Shown here: in pieces, positions 32,123 to 43,429 of the stretch
Layout: the number at the start of each line of letters is the position of its first letter
How positions within the stretch are numbered: position 1 is the stretch's first letter
Origin: Chondrilla cf. caribensis
Taxonomy: Eukaryota; Porifera; Demospongiae; Chondrillida; Chondrillidae
Reading direction: 5' to 3'
DNA: 64,000 nucleotides
Assembly: GCA_964020155.1 (NCBI GenBank)
Contig: OZ026558.1
Location: 1,682,163 to 1,746,162 of the forward strand
The notes under the pieces: generated by a model
Databases searched by the model: none
The model's input: the letters and a program-made list of their open reading frames with translations, nothing else
Told to the model about the DNA's origin: nothing
Made by a program: the position numbers and the translations under genes

Positions 32123-32668
32123 CTACTTGGTAAACTTTAGTTTCATTTCAACAAATTTGAATGAGTAGTATACATGAGCACCAGGTTTGGCATTGTCCCA
32201 TGAGATGCCTATACCATCTGGATTACTCACTCCTTCTCCCAAGTACTCACCGTTAAGATTAACCCAGTGGCACCTGTTGTACCACCAACCTCCTCTGTAT
32301 TCGACTGCACAGTTATCACCGATCTTGTCATGATCTTGGTCATAGGTGGTGAACATCTGTCCACTGTGGTAGGAGAGCTGATCTGTAACATTTCCACTAA
32401 ATCCCAACACAGTCATTTTATAGTCAATGGTACTGTCTCCAACTGCGAACTGGGAGTATTCTGCATAGTAAGAGTTCCCTTCCCAGTCTCCTAACTCCAC
32501 CCTGAGCTTGGTTCCAGGAAGGTTGTTTGTCATGCAGTGGATGTTGTCAAGTCCCATCCAGTATTCTCCTCTGGGGTTTCCAAATCCATTGACATAACTG
32601 TTCCAGTTACGATAGAATCCAACTGCTCCGTTAAATCTTCTCTGGAAGACGGTCCAGTTTCCTTCCAT
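32123..32668 (-). pseudogene. FReD-7, 5'-truncated fibrinogen domain (type A)
   Basis: Reads in frame from MEGNWTVFQRRFNGAVGF to KLKFTK and a TAG stop, with pocket DQDHDKIGDNCAVEYRGG, WWYNRCHWVNLNGEYLGEG. The first 60 or so residues (signal exon, Cys-rich lead, GVYTMDCGCGPFTAYCD) are replaced by a Penelope-like fragment and then 21-bp repeats. The frame stays open upstream as far as about 33058, but no signal peptide or exon 1 is visible. Probably dead, though the remaining frame has no lesions. Confidence 0.88.
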
Positions 32669-32846
32669 GGACAGGGAATAGAGTATACAACACCCTTCAC
32701 ATCCAATATACCAGGTCTTCCTTTCACTTTTTCCTGAGGGTATTTCTGGAGGTGAAAGTGGTGTGGATACCCAATGGCCTGCACATTCTGCCAATCCTCT
32801 CGCTGAGGCCCTTGATGTATGGTAGGAACATCCTGGCTTTGCATGT
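32669..32846 (-). mobile_element. Penelope-like element fragment fused to FReD-7
   Basis: Two adjoining frames give FLPYIKGLSERIGRMCRPLG then VKGRPGILDVKGVVYSIPC. This is the linker between the RT thumb and the GIY-YIG nuclease of Penelope-like retroelements (YIKG.SE.I.R.......GVVY.IPC). A frameshift separates the two halves. Only about 180 bp remain. Confidence 0.75.
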
Positions 32847-33046
32847 ATCTGTGGTGAACATGCAGGTATCTGTAGTGAACATGTATGTATCTGTAGTGAA
32901 CATGCAGGTGTCTGTAGTGAATATGTGGGTATCTGTAGTGAATATGGGGTATCTGTAGTGAAAATGCATGTATCTGTAGTGAACATGCAGGTATCTGTAG
33001 TGAACATGCAGGTATCTGTAGTGAATGTGTAGTTGTCTGTGTTGAA
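32847..33046. repeat. 21-bp minisatellite, about 9 copies
   Basis: TATCTGTAGTGAACATGCAGG units, directly abutting the Penelope-like fragment. Confidence 0.92.
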
Positions 33047-33947
33047 TATTATATACACAATAGAGCATCTGGAAACATATCAATGGTGGTTAGTTCATTC
33101 TGCTTGTTAATCATGTTCTGTGATGGAGCCATTCTCATAATATCCTATCACAATAAATGTTGGGTTGTGGTTGTGTGTAGCAGAACAGCAAACCTCCACA
33201 ATGACCTGTGCATGACTGTTAGTATTGTCTCTGTGTACATATATACGTATATATGCGTAATGTATAGAAGTGTATGTAATAGTTATATCCTGGCGTGGTG
33301 AATGATAGACTATTTATACAGCAAATATGCACATAGTCCAATACAACATATTATATGCAATAGAAATGTGTTTACTAATTTCCTGCCTTGTTCTCACACA
33401 ATTAATCCTAACAATGAAACCTGTCTGGTGACCTGTGCTGTATCACTGACCTGTGTTCCATGGTTTATGTACGCACAGATTTCTCTTTGATCCTCCCCTC
33501 AACCAGGATACAAATAGTATTACGTAGGTGTAGTGATTAGTGGAATCCGTTCAACTGTACAAATTGAATTATGTGTTGTGTGTGTCATGATTTCTAATTA
33601 CGCCATTAATATTACGACTTTCTCAGTTATTGGTTATTCAAGTACTTAATTTCATAATTCACCAAAAACAATAATTGAAACTGTTAACCAATGAATAATA
33701 TTCACTCTCCACTGATTACATGTGCATGTTTGGTTGTATGTACGTATACATAACGGACTATTAAGGTATGATACACATGTACATAAATATGTGCACTTAC
33801 CTGATATATATGTACAGTATGTGTACGTATGTAGTGTATGTGAAAATAATATGTGTACAGTAAGTATGTATGTTGTACAAAATTTCACACCCACATACAG
33901 TACACACACAGATAGATGTGTTATTCTGTTAGTCCTCCAGCTTGGAT
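33047..33947. repeat. Class III distal block, MITE and alpha flank
   Basis: Non-coding. Class III block to about 33275, then MITE copy (33283-33513), then alpha flank to the FReD-8 stop. Confidence 0.62.
33283..33513. mobile_element. Short MITE (TTGTATCCTGG family), copy 2
   Basis: Right end CCAGGATACAA intact. The left end reads TTATATCCTGG, where it appears joined to the foldback element's AGTTATATCCTG arm. Confidence 0.65.
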
Positions 33948-34881
33948 TCATTTCTTGTTGAATGTTAGTTTCATTTCAACAAATTTGAATGAGTAGTATA
34001 TAGGAGCACCAGGTTTGGCATTGTCCCATGAGATGCCTTTACCATCTGGATTACTCACTCCTTCTCCCAAGTACTTACCATTAAGATTAACGTTATGGCA
34101 GCTTTTGTACCACCAACCTCCTCTGTATGTGACTGCACAACTTGTCCCACCTCGGTCATAGGTGGAGAACATCTGTCCACTGTGGTGGGAGAGCTTATCT
34201 CCAGCATCTCCGCTGTATCCCGACACGTTCATTCTATAGTTAGTACTACCATCTCCGACTGCGAACTGGGAGTATTCTGCATAGTAAGAGTTCCCTTCCC
34301 AGTCTCCTAACTCCACCCTGAGCTTGGTTCCAGGATAAGTGCTGGACATGCAATATATGTGTTTGAGCCCCATCCAGTATTCTCCTCTGGCAACTCCAAA
34401 TCCATTGACGTATTCAGTCCAATTGCGGTAGAATGGAACTGCTCCGTTAAATCTTCTCTGGAAGACGGTCCAGTTTCCTTCCATGTCGCAATAAGCAGTG
34501 AAGGGTCCACACCCACAGTCCATGGTGTAGACTCCAGAACGTGAGCACACATGTTTGTGAACTTGTTCACATCCACAGGGGGTGAGGGTTGGGCAGGTGT
34601 CATGACCTTTAGCAGAACCTGAAAAACCAACACAATGAGAGATTATAGTGGATATGTACATACTTACCTGCAAAACATGCATTTACAGTACTGTGTGTTA
34701 GTTGTTATGTTCGAGTGTGTATTTACAGTATGTGTGTATGTGTAGTGTTTAGTGTGTATACACATGGCCCACATTATTCACTGTACATGCAGCCTGTATG
34801 CAGTATTGTACTAAGTTACTCACATTGCTGAAATGCTCCCACTGATATTATCCCAAGGAAGATAGTGACCTTAGAGAACAT
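33948..34881 (-). CDS. FReD-8, secreted fibrinogen-related protein (type B), short Ca loop
   Basis: Exons 34824-34881 and 33948-34618, intron 205 nt, 242 residues. The signal peptide has VGAF for VAAF. The usual DQDHDK loop is shortened to YDRGGTSCAVTYRGG, so the acidic Ca-site residues are missing. The pocket follows as WWYKSCHNVNLNGKYLGEG. Backbone type B with VARGEY. The tail ends LTFNKK, not LKFNKK. The promoter and upstream spacer are a copy of those of FReD-2. Confidence 0.92.
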
Positions 34882-34926
34882 TATTCTTTCTCTTGTTCTT
34901 CTCTGATCTTTCTCTCTTCCTGTCAG

Positions 34927-36213
34927 TATTCTCTAGTGATAACTGATTCTGCTAATTCACCCATCTCCTTATATAGCCTTGGTTGGGATGAGAATGAAGT
35001 GTGTGGAGTTGTCATGGTAATGTCTTGTTAACATTCTTTTGGTGTACACATTGAAAATAGTATGAATATGACAGGATTCATGTTATTTGAGTAGTTGGTT
35101 AGTGGTTGGTTGGTGGCTGTATGTAGCCGAAATCGACTCACCTCAAAGATTTGTGTCTGTAGTGTGGAGGTCTTCCTTGTGTGCTGGTATGGGTTGTTTC
35201 TCTTATATGAATGCTTTCATACATGTTCTCTGCACAATGTTGCTATGCAGCAGTTTTAAGTTTATGATGGTAAGGCAGGTTCCTGTGTGTAGACATAGCA
35301 GGTTCCTGTGTTGAGCATACAGGTACACGGCACAGCCTGTGGAGCATGTAGTAAGACCATTATGCTTATCAATTCCACTTGTGATGGAATACGTATGTCT
35401 ATTTTCTTGTATTAAAATGGTATTATCACACCAAAATGAATGATATCTCTTTGATGACACTCAGTTTCTAAGTCTGAAGTAGGTTTGAGCAGTTTCGTCA
35501 TATTATGTCAATTTCCTATCACAATGACCTTGTTTTAACCAAATTGTTATGTGACCACAGTCATACTGACTGCACCTATCCTGGTTGTCCTTAACAAGAC
35601 GACTCAGTGATCTTGTTACTCTAAGGATAGTTATGATGAAAAAATTGAAATTTGACAACGTTTTAACACAATACACTACACTAATGTAGTGTAATGTGGG
35701 CATTGTTGTATGGGCAATATCTTACTTGGTCAGTTAATACATACATGCCAATTGAAACAATATTTTGTACACTCTGCACCTTTTGAAATCTTGCCGAAAC
35801 CTCCTCTGAGCTTCGCCTCAACAGCACAACAATGGAAGAAAACATGCCACCAGCACCAGATGCATCCTCAGTATGCAGCACAAATGGGAAATCCCTACCC
35901 TATTCAGGATTAATTCCTGTCAGTCTGTGTTTACCTTGGGGTAATTTTCTTTATCAGCAGTTCTCTTGCTCATTGAGATTAGAAATATGAAATAATAATC
36001 GGTGCAAGTTCTTTCGAACGACATGAGTTGGTATGTACAAACGTGGTCGATTAATATGCATAAAAATGGCATCAATTTGTCTGTTCTGCATACACACATA
36101 CGTTTATTATCTCACATTATCTAAACAGCTGATACAAGGGGAACAAACTGTTTACCAGTCTCAGGAAAGGAAGAATCATTAGAAACAAAGTCAAATTTCA
36201 AATCTAGAAAGGG
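34927..36213. repeat. Segmental duplication, copy 2 (partner 5707-6993)
   Basis: Gapless at offset 29,220 over more than 1.1 kb. It ends at AATCTAGAAAGGG; the two copies then continue into unrelated sequence (GTGGGCCGCCC here, CTTATCTCCAGG there). Confidence 0.85.
34969..35021 (-). promoter_or_regulatory. Promoter of FReD-8
   Basis: TATA box at about 34969-34976, CRE-like site changed to TGAAGTG, one X-box-like GTTGTCATGGTAAT at 35008-35021; second site lost as in FReD-2. Confidence 0.65.
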
Positions 36214-37336
36214 TGGGCCGCCCTGCAAATTCAGCCTGGCGAGAACACTTCTATAGCACCTGGATTTCTCACTCCTGTCAAGTACTCACCATTGTGTTGT
36301 ACATTCTGGTGCTCGTATTGAACATGCAGGTGCTTTTGTTGAACATGTGGGTGTTTATGTCTAACATGTGGGTGCTTGAGTCTAATCTGTAGGTGCTTGT
36401 GTCAAACATGCAATTTCAATTTTGTTATTACTCAAAACAATAATTGAAACTGACAACTAATTAATATTGCTGTTTCCACACATGTACAAATTGGGGTCTA
36501 TTGTATGCATATTATTATGTATGTAAGGTTTGTATGTTGAGTTGTCATGGTAGTTTCTTATTGCCATGGTCATATTGGTTTGCACATTGAAAATAGTATA
36601 AGCGTGACAGGATTCATGTTATTTGAGTGGTTGGTTGGTGGTTGGTTAGTGGTTGTGCGTAGCCAAAAACAACTCACCTCAAGGATCTGTGTCTGTAGTG
36701 TGGAGGTCTTCATTGTGTGCTGGTATGAGTTGTGTAGACATGCATATTCCTGTGGTAGGAGAGCTTATCTCCAGGATTTCCGCTGTATCCAGATATAAGG
36801 TGTCATGTGTTAATGGATGTGGTATATGGTATACAGTATACATGTAATAGTTATATCCTGCCTAGGCATGCTGTAGCAGATATAAAGTACTAATTGATTA
36901 CTGAGGGCGAAGCAGCACACCTAGGTAGGATATAACTAACTTGTATCCTGGCGTGGTGAATGATATGCGCATAGTCCAATACAACATATTATATGCAATA
37001 GAAATATGTTTACTAATTTTCTGCCTTGTTCTCATGCAATTAATCCTAACAATGAAACCTGTCTGGTGACCTGTGCTGTATCACTGACCTGTGCTACATG
37101 GCTTATGTACACACAGTTTTTCCTTTGATCCACCCCTCAACCAGGATACAAACGTATATAGATATGTATCAGGTACCTCCAAACTATGTACATACATGCA
37201 CACTGTATGTAATGTGTGTTATGTATTTAGAATGTACATTTACTACATGTGTGTATGTGAAGTGTTTATTGTGAACATGGCCCACATTTTCCACTGTACA
37301 CACAACCTGTATGCAGTATTGTACTAAGTTACTCAC
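36214..37336. repeat. Mixed spacer with FReD relics, hairpin and MITE
   Basis: Non-coding. FReD relics at about 36248-36292 (tail region, TGGATTTCTCACTCC) and 36749-36800, degenerate 22-bp-type repeats 36297-36412, an X-box-like pair without TATA (about 36540-36573), donor block at about 36670, foldback element 36848-36937, MITE copy 36941-37151, then intron-like sequence before the orphan exon. Confidence 0.6.
36941..37151. mobile_element. Short MITE (TTGTATCCTGG family), copy 3
   Basis: Starts TTGTATCCTGG, ends CCAGGATACAA. Same length (211 bp) as copy 1. Confidence 0.7.
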
Positions 37337-37394
37337 ATTGCTGAAATGCTGCCACTGATATTATCCCAAGGAAGATAGTGACCTTAGAGAACAT
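37337..37394 (-). other. Orphan FReD signal-peptide exon
   Basis: Encodes MFSKVTIFLGIISVAAFQQ with a normal GTGAGT donor. There is no exon 2 before FReD-8's own exon 1, about 2.5 kb downstream. Confidence 0.7.
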
Positions 37395-37482
37395 TGTTCT
37401 TTCTCTTGTTCTTCTCTGATCTTCCTCTCTTCCTGTCAGTATTCCTCTAGCGATAGCTGATTCTGCTAATTCACCCATCTCC

Positions 37483-37555
37483 TTATATAGCCTTGGCTGG
37501 GGATGAGAATGACGTGTTTAGAGTTGTCATGGTAATCTCTTATTACCATGGTGAT
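37483..37555 (-). promoter_or_regulatory. Promoter of orphan exon at 37337
   Basis: TATA box, TGACGTG, GTTGTCATGGTAAT and ATTACCATGGTGAT all intact. Confidence 0.7.
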
Positions 37556-38619
37556 TTTGTTGTACACATTGAAAATAGTATGAATATGACAGGATTCATT
37601 TTATCCCACTGGTTGGTGAGTGGTTGTGGGTAGCAGAGCAACAACTCACCTCAAGGATCTGTGTCTGGTGTATTCATTGTACACTGTTATACATATGGGT
37701 TGTTACTCTTATATGAATGCTATTATAATAGTAGATTTTTGTACAAGTCTCAAACTGGAAGGTTGCATTGCAGCAGTCATATACTGTATAGTTTGTGTTT
37801 GTCAAATTGGAAGCCATTTATGCTCCACTTGCATAATAGTATTTCTATGTAGACATGCAAATTTCTTGGTAAACATGCAGATATCTGTAGTGAACATGCA
37901 GATATCTGTGGGGAACATGCATGTATCTGTAGTGAACATGCATGTATCTGTAGTGAAAATGTATGTATCTGTAATGAACATGTAGCTGTCTGTGTTGATT
38001 ACTGGAAACATATCAATGGTGGTTAGTTCATTCTGCTTGTTAAATCATGTTTTGTTGATGCAGCCATTCTTATAATATCATATGACAATAAAATGTTGGG
38101 TTGTGGTTATGGGTAGCAGAACAGAAAAACCTCCACAATGACCTGTGCATGACTGTTAGTATTGTCTCAGTGTGTATATACGTAGGTGTAGTGATGAGTG
38201 TGATCCTTGCATTTGTACAAATTGAATCATGTGTTGTGTGTATCATGATTTCTAATCGTTATTATTATGATTTTATATAATTATATTATACTTTAATTAT
38301 GTTATTATTACAACTTTATCACTTATTGGCTAACCTTAATTGAAACTGTTAATCAATGAATAATATTCAGTCTCCACTCATTACATGTGCATGTTTGGTT
38401 GTATGTACGTATACATAACGGACTATTAAGGCATGATACTTGGTGCACATGTACAAAATATATGTACGTACGTGATATATATATATAATATATGTATGTA
38501 TGTAGTGTATGTGTAAATATGTGTACAGTAAGTATGTATGTTGTGCATACATTTCATACTCATACACAGTACACGCACGGAGAGATGTGTTATTCTATTA
38601 ATTCTCCAAATTAGATTCA
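37556..38619. repeat. Class III spacer with 21-bp repeats and alpha flank
   Basis: Proximal block to 37870, six or so 21-mers (37871-37998), distal block, then alpha flank from about 38210. Non-coding. Confidence 0.65.
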
Positions 38620-39458
38620 CTACTTGTTAAACTTTAGTTTCATTTCAACAAATTTGAATGAGTACCATATATGAGCACCAGGTTTGGCATTGTACCATGA
38701 GATGCCTTTAGCACCTGGATTGCTCACTCCTTCTCCCAAGTACTCACCGTTAAGATTTACCGTGTGGCAACTGTTGTACCACCAACCTCCTCTGTATTGG
38801 ACTGCACAGTTACTACTGTCGTAGGTATTAAAAGTCTGTCCACTGTGGTAGGAGAGCTGATCTCCAGCATTTCCACTGAATCCCGACACTGTCATTTTAT
38901 AGTTAATGCTACTGTCCCCAACTGCAAACTGGGAGTATTCTGCATAGTAAGAGTTCCCCTCCCAGTCTCCTAACTCCACCCTGAGCTTGGTTCCAGGAAG
39001 GTTGTTTGTCATGCAGTGGATGTTGTCAAGTCCCATCCAGTATTCTCCAGCGGGGTTTCCAAATCCATTGACATAACTGTTCCAGTTACGATAGAATCCA
39101 ACTGCTCCGTTAAATCTTCTCTGGAAGACGGTCCAGTTTCCTTCCATGTCGCAATAAGCAGTGAAGGGTCCACACCCACAGTCCATGGTGTAGACTCCAG
39201 AACGTGAGCACACATGTTGGTGGACTTGTTCACATCCACAGGGGGTGAGGGTTGGGCAGGTGTCATGACCTTTGGCAGAGCCTAAATAAGCAGATTATTA
39301 TATGAGCAGTGTGCATGTGTAGTGGTTGTTGTATATACACATGGCCCACATTATCCACTGTACACACAGCCTGTATGCAGTATTGTACTAAGTTACTCAC
39401 ATTGCTGAAATGCTGCCACTGATATTATCCCAAGGAAGATAGTGACCTTAGAGAACAT
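38620..39458 (-). CDS. FReD-9, secreted fibrinogen-related protein (type A), shortest Ca loop
   Basis: Exons 39401-39458 and 38620-39281; the 119-nt intron is the shortest in the array. 239 residues, the shortest protein. The Ca loop is cut to QTFNTYDSSNCAVQYRGG, removing QDHDK; the pocket follows as WWYNSCHTVNLNGEYLGEG. Backbone type A with NPAGEY for NPRGEY, shared only with FReD-10. Tail ISWYNAKPGAHIWYSF, ending KFNK with a TAG stop one codon earlier than usual. Confidence 0.92.
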
Positions 39459-39546
39459 TGTTCTTTCTCTTGTTCTTCTCTGATCTTCCTCTCTTCCTGA
39501 CAGTATTCCTCTAGTGATATCTGATTCTGCTAATTCACCCATCTCC

Positions 39547-39618
39547 TTATATAGTCTTGGCTGGGATGAGAATGATGTATTTAGAGTTGTCATGGTAATG
39601 TCTTATTACCATGGTGAT
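39547..39618 (-). promoter_or_regulatory. Promoter of FReD-9
   Basis: TATA box at about 39547-39554, CRE-like site changed to TGATGTA, both X-box-like sites present. Confidence 0.68.
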
Positions 39619-40535
39619 TTTGTTGTACACATTGAAAATAGTATGAATATGACAGGAATCATTTTATCCCACTGGTTGGTGAGTGGTTGTGGGCAGCAGA
39701 GCAACAACTCACCTCAAGGATCTGTGTCTGGTGTATTCCTTGTGTACTGTTGTATACTGTATATGTAGTAGTGTGGTATATTCATTGTACACTGTTATGC
39801 ATATGGGTTGTTACTTTTATATGAATGCTATAGTAGATTTTGTACATGTCTCAAACTGGAAGGTTGCTATGCAGCAGTTTCATAGTTTGTGTTGGTCAAA
39901 TTGGAAGCCATTTATGCTCCACTTGCATAATAGTATTTCTATGTGGACATGCAAATTTCTTGGTAAACATGCAGATATCTGTAGCGAACATGCGGATGAT
40001 ATCTGTAGTGAACATGTAGTGAACATGTAGTTGTCTGTGTTGAATATTATTTGCACAATAGAGTCTCTGGAAACACATCAATGGTGGTTAGTTCATTCTG
40101 CTTGTTAATCATGTTTTGTGATGCAGCCATTCTCATAATATCATATCACAATAAATGTTGGGTTGTGGTTGTGTGTAGCAGAACAGCAAACCTCCACAAT
40201 GACCTGTGCATGTCTGTTAGTATTGTCTCAGTGTGTATATAGGTAGGTGAAGTGATGAGTGTAATCCGTGCATCTGTACAAATTGAATTGTGATTGTTGA
40301 TGATGATTTTTATTTATGTAATTATCATTATAACTTTATCACTTATTGGTTATTCAAGTACATAATTTGGTAAATCAACGAAAACCTTAATTGAAACTGT
40401 TAATCAATGAATAATATTCAGTCTCCACTCATTACATGTGCATGTTTGGTTGTATGTACGAATACATAATGGACTACTAAGGTATGATACTTGGTGCACA
40501 TGTACAAAATATATGTACGTACGTGATATATGTAT
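39619..40535. repeat. Class III spacer and alpha flank (split)
   Basis: Proximal block to about 39964, three to four 21-mers (to about 40045), distal block, alpha flank from about 40270, interrupted at 40536 by a repeat element. Confidence 0.62.
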
Positions 40536-41199
40536 TAGTTATACCCCGCCTTTGCTGGGTACATGGCGGATATACTTGAGTGTCAGGAAGCGATATACCG
40601 AGGGCGAAGCGATCGAAAGTATGTTAGCGTTGTAAATACTGACGAGAAATTTGCGAGGAAAGATTTCTTTGGGAGCTGGAAACGACAGTAAAACCTATAA
40701 TCAGAGGCAAGTTAACAATAACCGAGTACCCATCAACTCTCTAATACCTAGCAAAAAGAGGTGCGGGGATAATGATAACAGCGATCGTTTCTCTTAGCTT
40801 ACCGACTTAGAAGAGTGGACAAATCCTTATGTGCTCAAAACTCCGCCAAGAAAATAGGCTGAGTAAGTATTACCCAGCCTAGAAGCCCGAACCACGAAGT
40901 CTTCGATCTAAACATGTTAAAATTGTTCTCGATTCGCCGCCCTTCTGAAAACACGAGGTTTGTGCGCTGATTTTGTGTTCCTTCTACTGAATTGGTGTGG
41001 TCTTCAGCGTTCATTGTGTATCAGTATTGCTGGTGCATTGATTGTCTTAAGTGACTAGTGCGGCGATAATTGATAACTTCCTTTCAATTAAGAAAACGGG
41101 GTATATCAGTAATGAGGTCAGAAATATACCCCGGTATATCGGGTATATACCGTAGTCAGTGCTTTTGAAGTTAAGTGACAATATCACCAATCGGGATAC
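40536..41199. mobile_element. About 660-bp repeat element related to 30507-30976
   Basis: Starts TAGTTATACCCCGCC and ends GACAATATCACCAATCGGGATAC. The last 100 bp match the element at 30507-30976 in order (GTAATGAGGTCAG, TATACCCCGGTATAT, TTAAGTGACAATATCACCAA). It is more GC-rich than its surroundings, with internal GGTATATACC palindromes. No supported ORF. Confidence 0.7.
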
Positions 41200-41349
41200 A
41201 TATATATATATATATATATGTATGTACATAGTGTATGTGTAAATATCATAATTGTGTACAGTAAGTATGTATGTTGTGCATACATTTCACACTCACATGC
41301 AGTACACGCACGGAGAGATGTTTTATTCTAATAATTCTCCAAATTAGAT
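41200..41349. repeat. Remainder of alpha flank
   Basis: An (AT)n run followed by the right part of the alpha flank up to the FReD-10 stop. Confidence 0.6.
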
Positions 41350-42346
41350 TCATTTCTTGTTAAACTTTAGTTTCATTTTAACGAATTTGAATGAGTAGTG
41401 TACATGAGCACCAGGTTTGGCAAATTCCCATGAGATTCCTTTAGCATTACTCACTCCTCCTGCCAAGTACTCACCGTTAAGATTTACGGTATGGCAGCCG
41501 TGGTACCACCAACCTCCTCTGAATGAGACTGCACAACTACTCTTACCTTGGTCATAGGTGGAGAACATCTGTCCACTGTGGTGGGAGAGCTGATCTGTAG
41601 CATTTCCACTAAATCCCGACACAGTCATTTTATAGTTAATGCTACTGTCTCCAACTGCAAACTGGGAGTATTCTGCATAATAAGAGTTCCCCTCCCAGTC
41701 TCCTAACTCCACCCTGAGCTTGGTTCCAGGAAGGTTGTTTGTCATGCAGTGGATGTTGTCAAGTCCCATCCAGTATTCTCCAGCGGGGTTTCCAAATCCA
41801 TTGACATAACTGTTCCAGTTACGATAGAATCCAACTGCTCCGTTAAATCTTCTCTGGAAGACGGTCCAGTTTCCTTCCATGTGGCAATAAGCAGTGAAGG
41901 GTCCACACCCACAGTCCATGGTGTAGACTCCAGAACGTGAGCACACATGTTGGTGAACTTGTTCACATCCACAGGGAGCGAGGGTTGGGCAGGTGTCATG
42001 ACCTTTAGCAGAACCTGAATAACCAACACAATGAGAGATTATAGTGGATGTGAGCAGTTTGTTTCAATTAGTGTCTTTAAATCATGCAAGATTGTTATGG
42101 AAAAGGTGTAGTGTTTTACTGGATTATGTGTGGTATATAAATATGCACCAGATACCTACATGCCACCCACATAGATATGTACACTGTATATAATATGTTT
42201 TGTATTGTTAAAATGTGCATGTATAAACATGACCCACATTATCCACTGTACACACAGCCTGTATGCAGTATTGTACTAAGTTACTCACATTGCTGAAATG
42301 CTGCCACTGATATTATCCCAAGGAAGATAGTGACCTTAGAGAACAT
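41350..42346 (-). CDS. FReD-10, secreted fibrinogen-related protein (type A), short Ca loop
   Basis: Exons 42289-42346 and 41350-42014, intron 274 nt, 240 residues. AYCHM replaces AYCDM in the N-terminal part of the domain (shared with FReD-12). NPAGEY as in FReD-9. The Ca loop is reduced to YDQGKSSCAVSFRGG; the pocket is WWYHGCHTVNLNGEYLAGG. Tail GISWEFAKPGAHVHYSF and FVKMKLKF (Lys for Glu). Confidence 0.92.
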
Positions 42347-42434
42347 TTTTCTTTCTCTTGTTCTTCTCTGATCTTCCTCTCTTCCTTTCAGTATTCCTCT
42401 AGTGATAACTGATTCTGCTAATTCACCCATCTCC

Positions 42435-42505
42435 TTATATAGTCTTGGCTGGGATGAGAGTGACGTATGTTGGGTTGTCATGGTAATTTTACATAACCAT
42501 AGTGA
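42435..42505 (-). promoter_or_regulatory. Promoter of FReD-10
   Basis: TATA box at about 42435-42442, TGACGTA, GTTGTCATGGTAAT, second site degraded (ATAACCATAGTGAT). Confidence 0.68.
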
Positions 42506-43429
42506 TATAGCAGTAATAATGGTAATTAGTGCGACCAAAATTAAATTCATTGCTATTCCAGTGGTTGGTTGTATAATTGGTGGTTTTGTGTTCAACTCAC
42601 CTCAAGGATCTTTAATGTCTTCCTTCTGTGCTGGTATGGGTTGTTTCCCTACATGAAAGCTACAATGTATATTTGTATTCATCTCAAACTAGCATGTTGC
42701 TATCCAGTAGCTCTGAGATATGTGAGGGCTATAATGGAAACCTTTCATCTACTACTTTACATAATGGGAAATTGACTGTTGTACAATCGGCAACACATTA
42801 TAATTATGTTTAGTGTTTACTGTTTACTTTAAGTAATTAAGTAGCAAAATTTAAGGAACACTGTACATAATCATGACAAGATGTTGCTGGAGATTACCCT
42901 GATGATACCATTATGACATTGTTGGATAACCCTACCCCCAATCATCTCCACTACATAATCATGTACAAGAAGAAGCTGTTGGAGATTGCTATGATGACAT
43001 GGATGTTATACATTACCTCCACCAAAATTAATGAAGGTGTATTACTATGATATCCAATCCAGACAACACTTGCGTATACCATTAGTTGACAGGATATTTG
43101 AGTGACAGTGTCAAGTATGCATGTACCAGCCTGTGTTGAAATGCAGGCACATGTTAAACATCCAGGTACCTGTGTTGATCGCATAGGTGTTTGTGTCGAA
43201 CATGCAATTTCAATTTCATTATTTTTTGAAACCATGATTGAGTAACAATGATTGAGCAACAATGATTGAAACTGTCAACTAATGAATCTTGCTGTTTACA
43301 CACATGTACGTACAAATTTGGATCTATTGTATGTACAATCTTATGTACTGTAATTGAATTTTAAATTATTATACATCAGGTATATATGTGCATTGCACAT
43401 ACAGACATACACAATACTTCAAATCAGAT
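42506..43429. repeat. Class II spacer and beta flank
   Basis: Closest to 22069-23109 but with only one or two 22-bp-type units (about 43130-43210). Non-coding. Confidence 0.68.
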
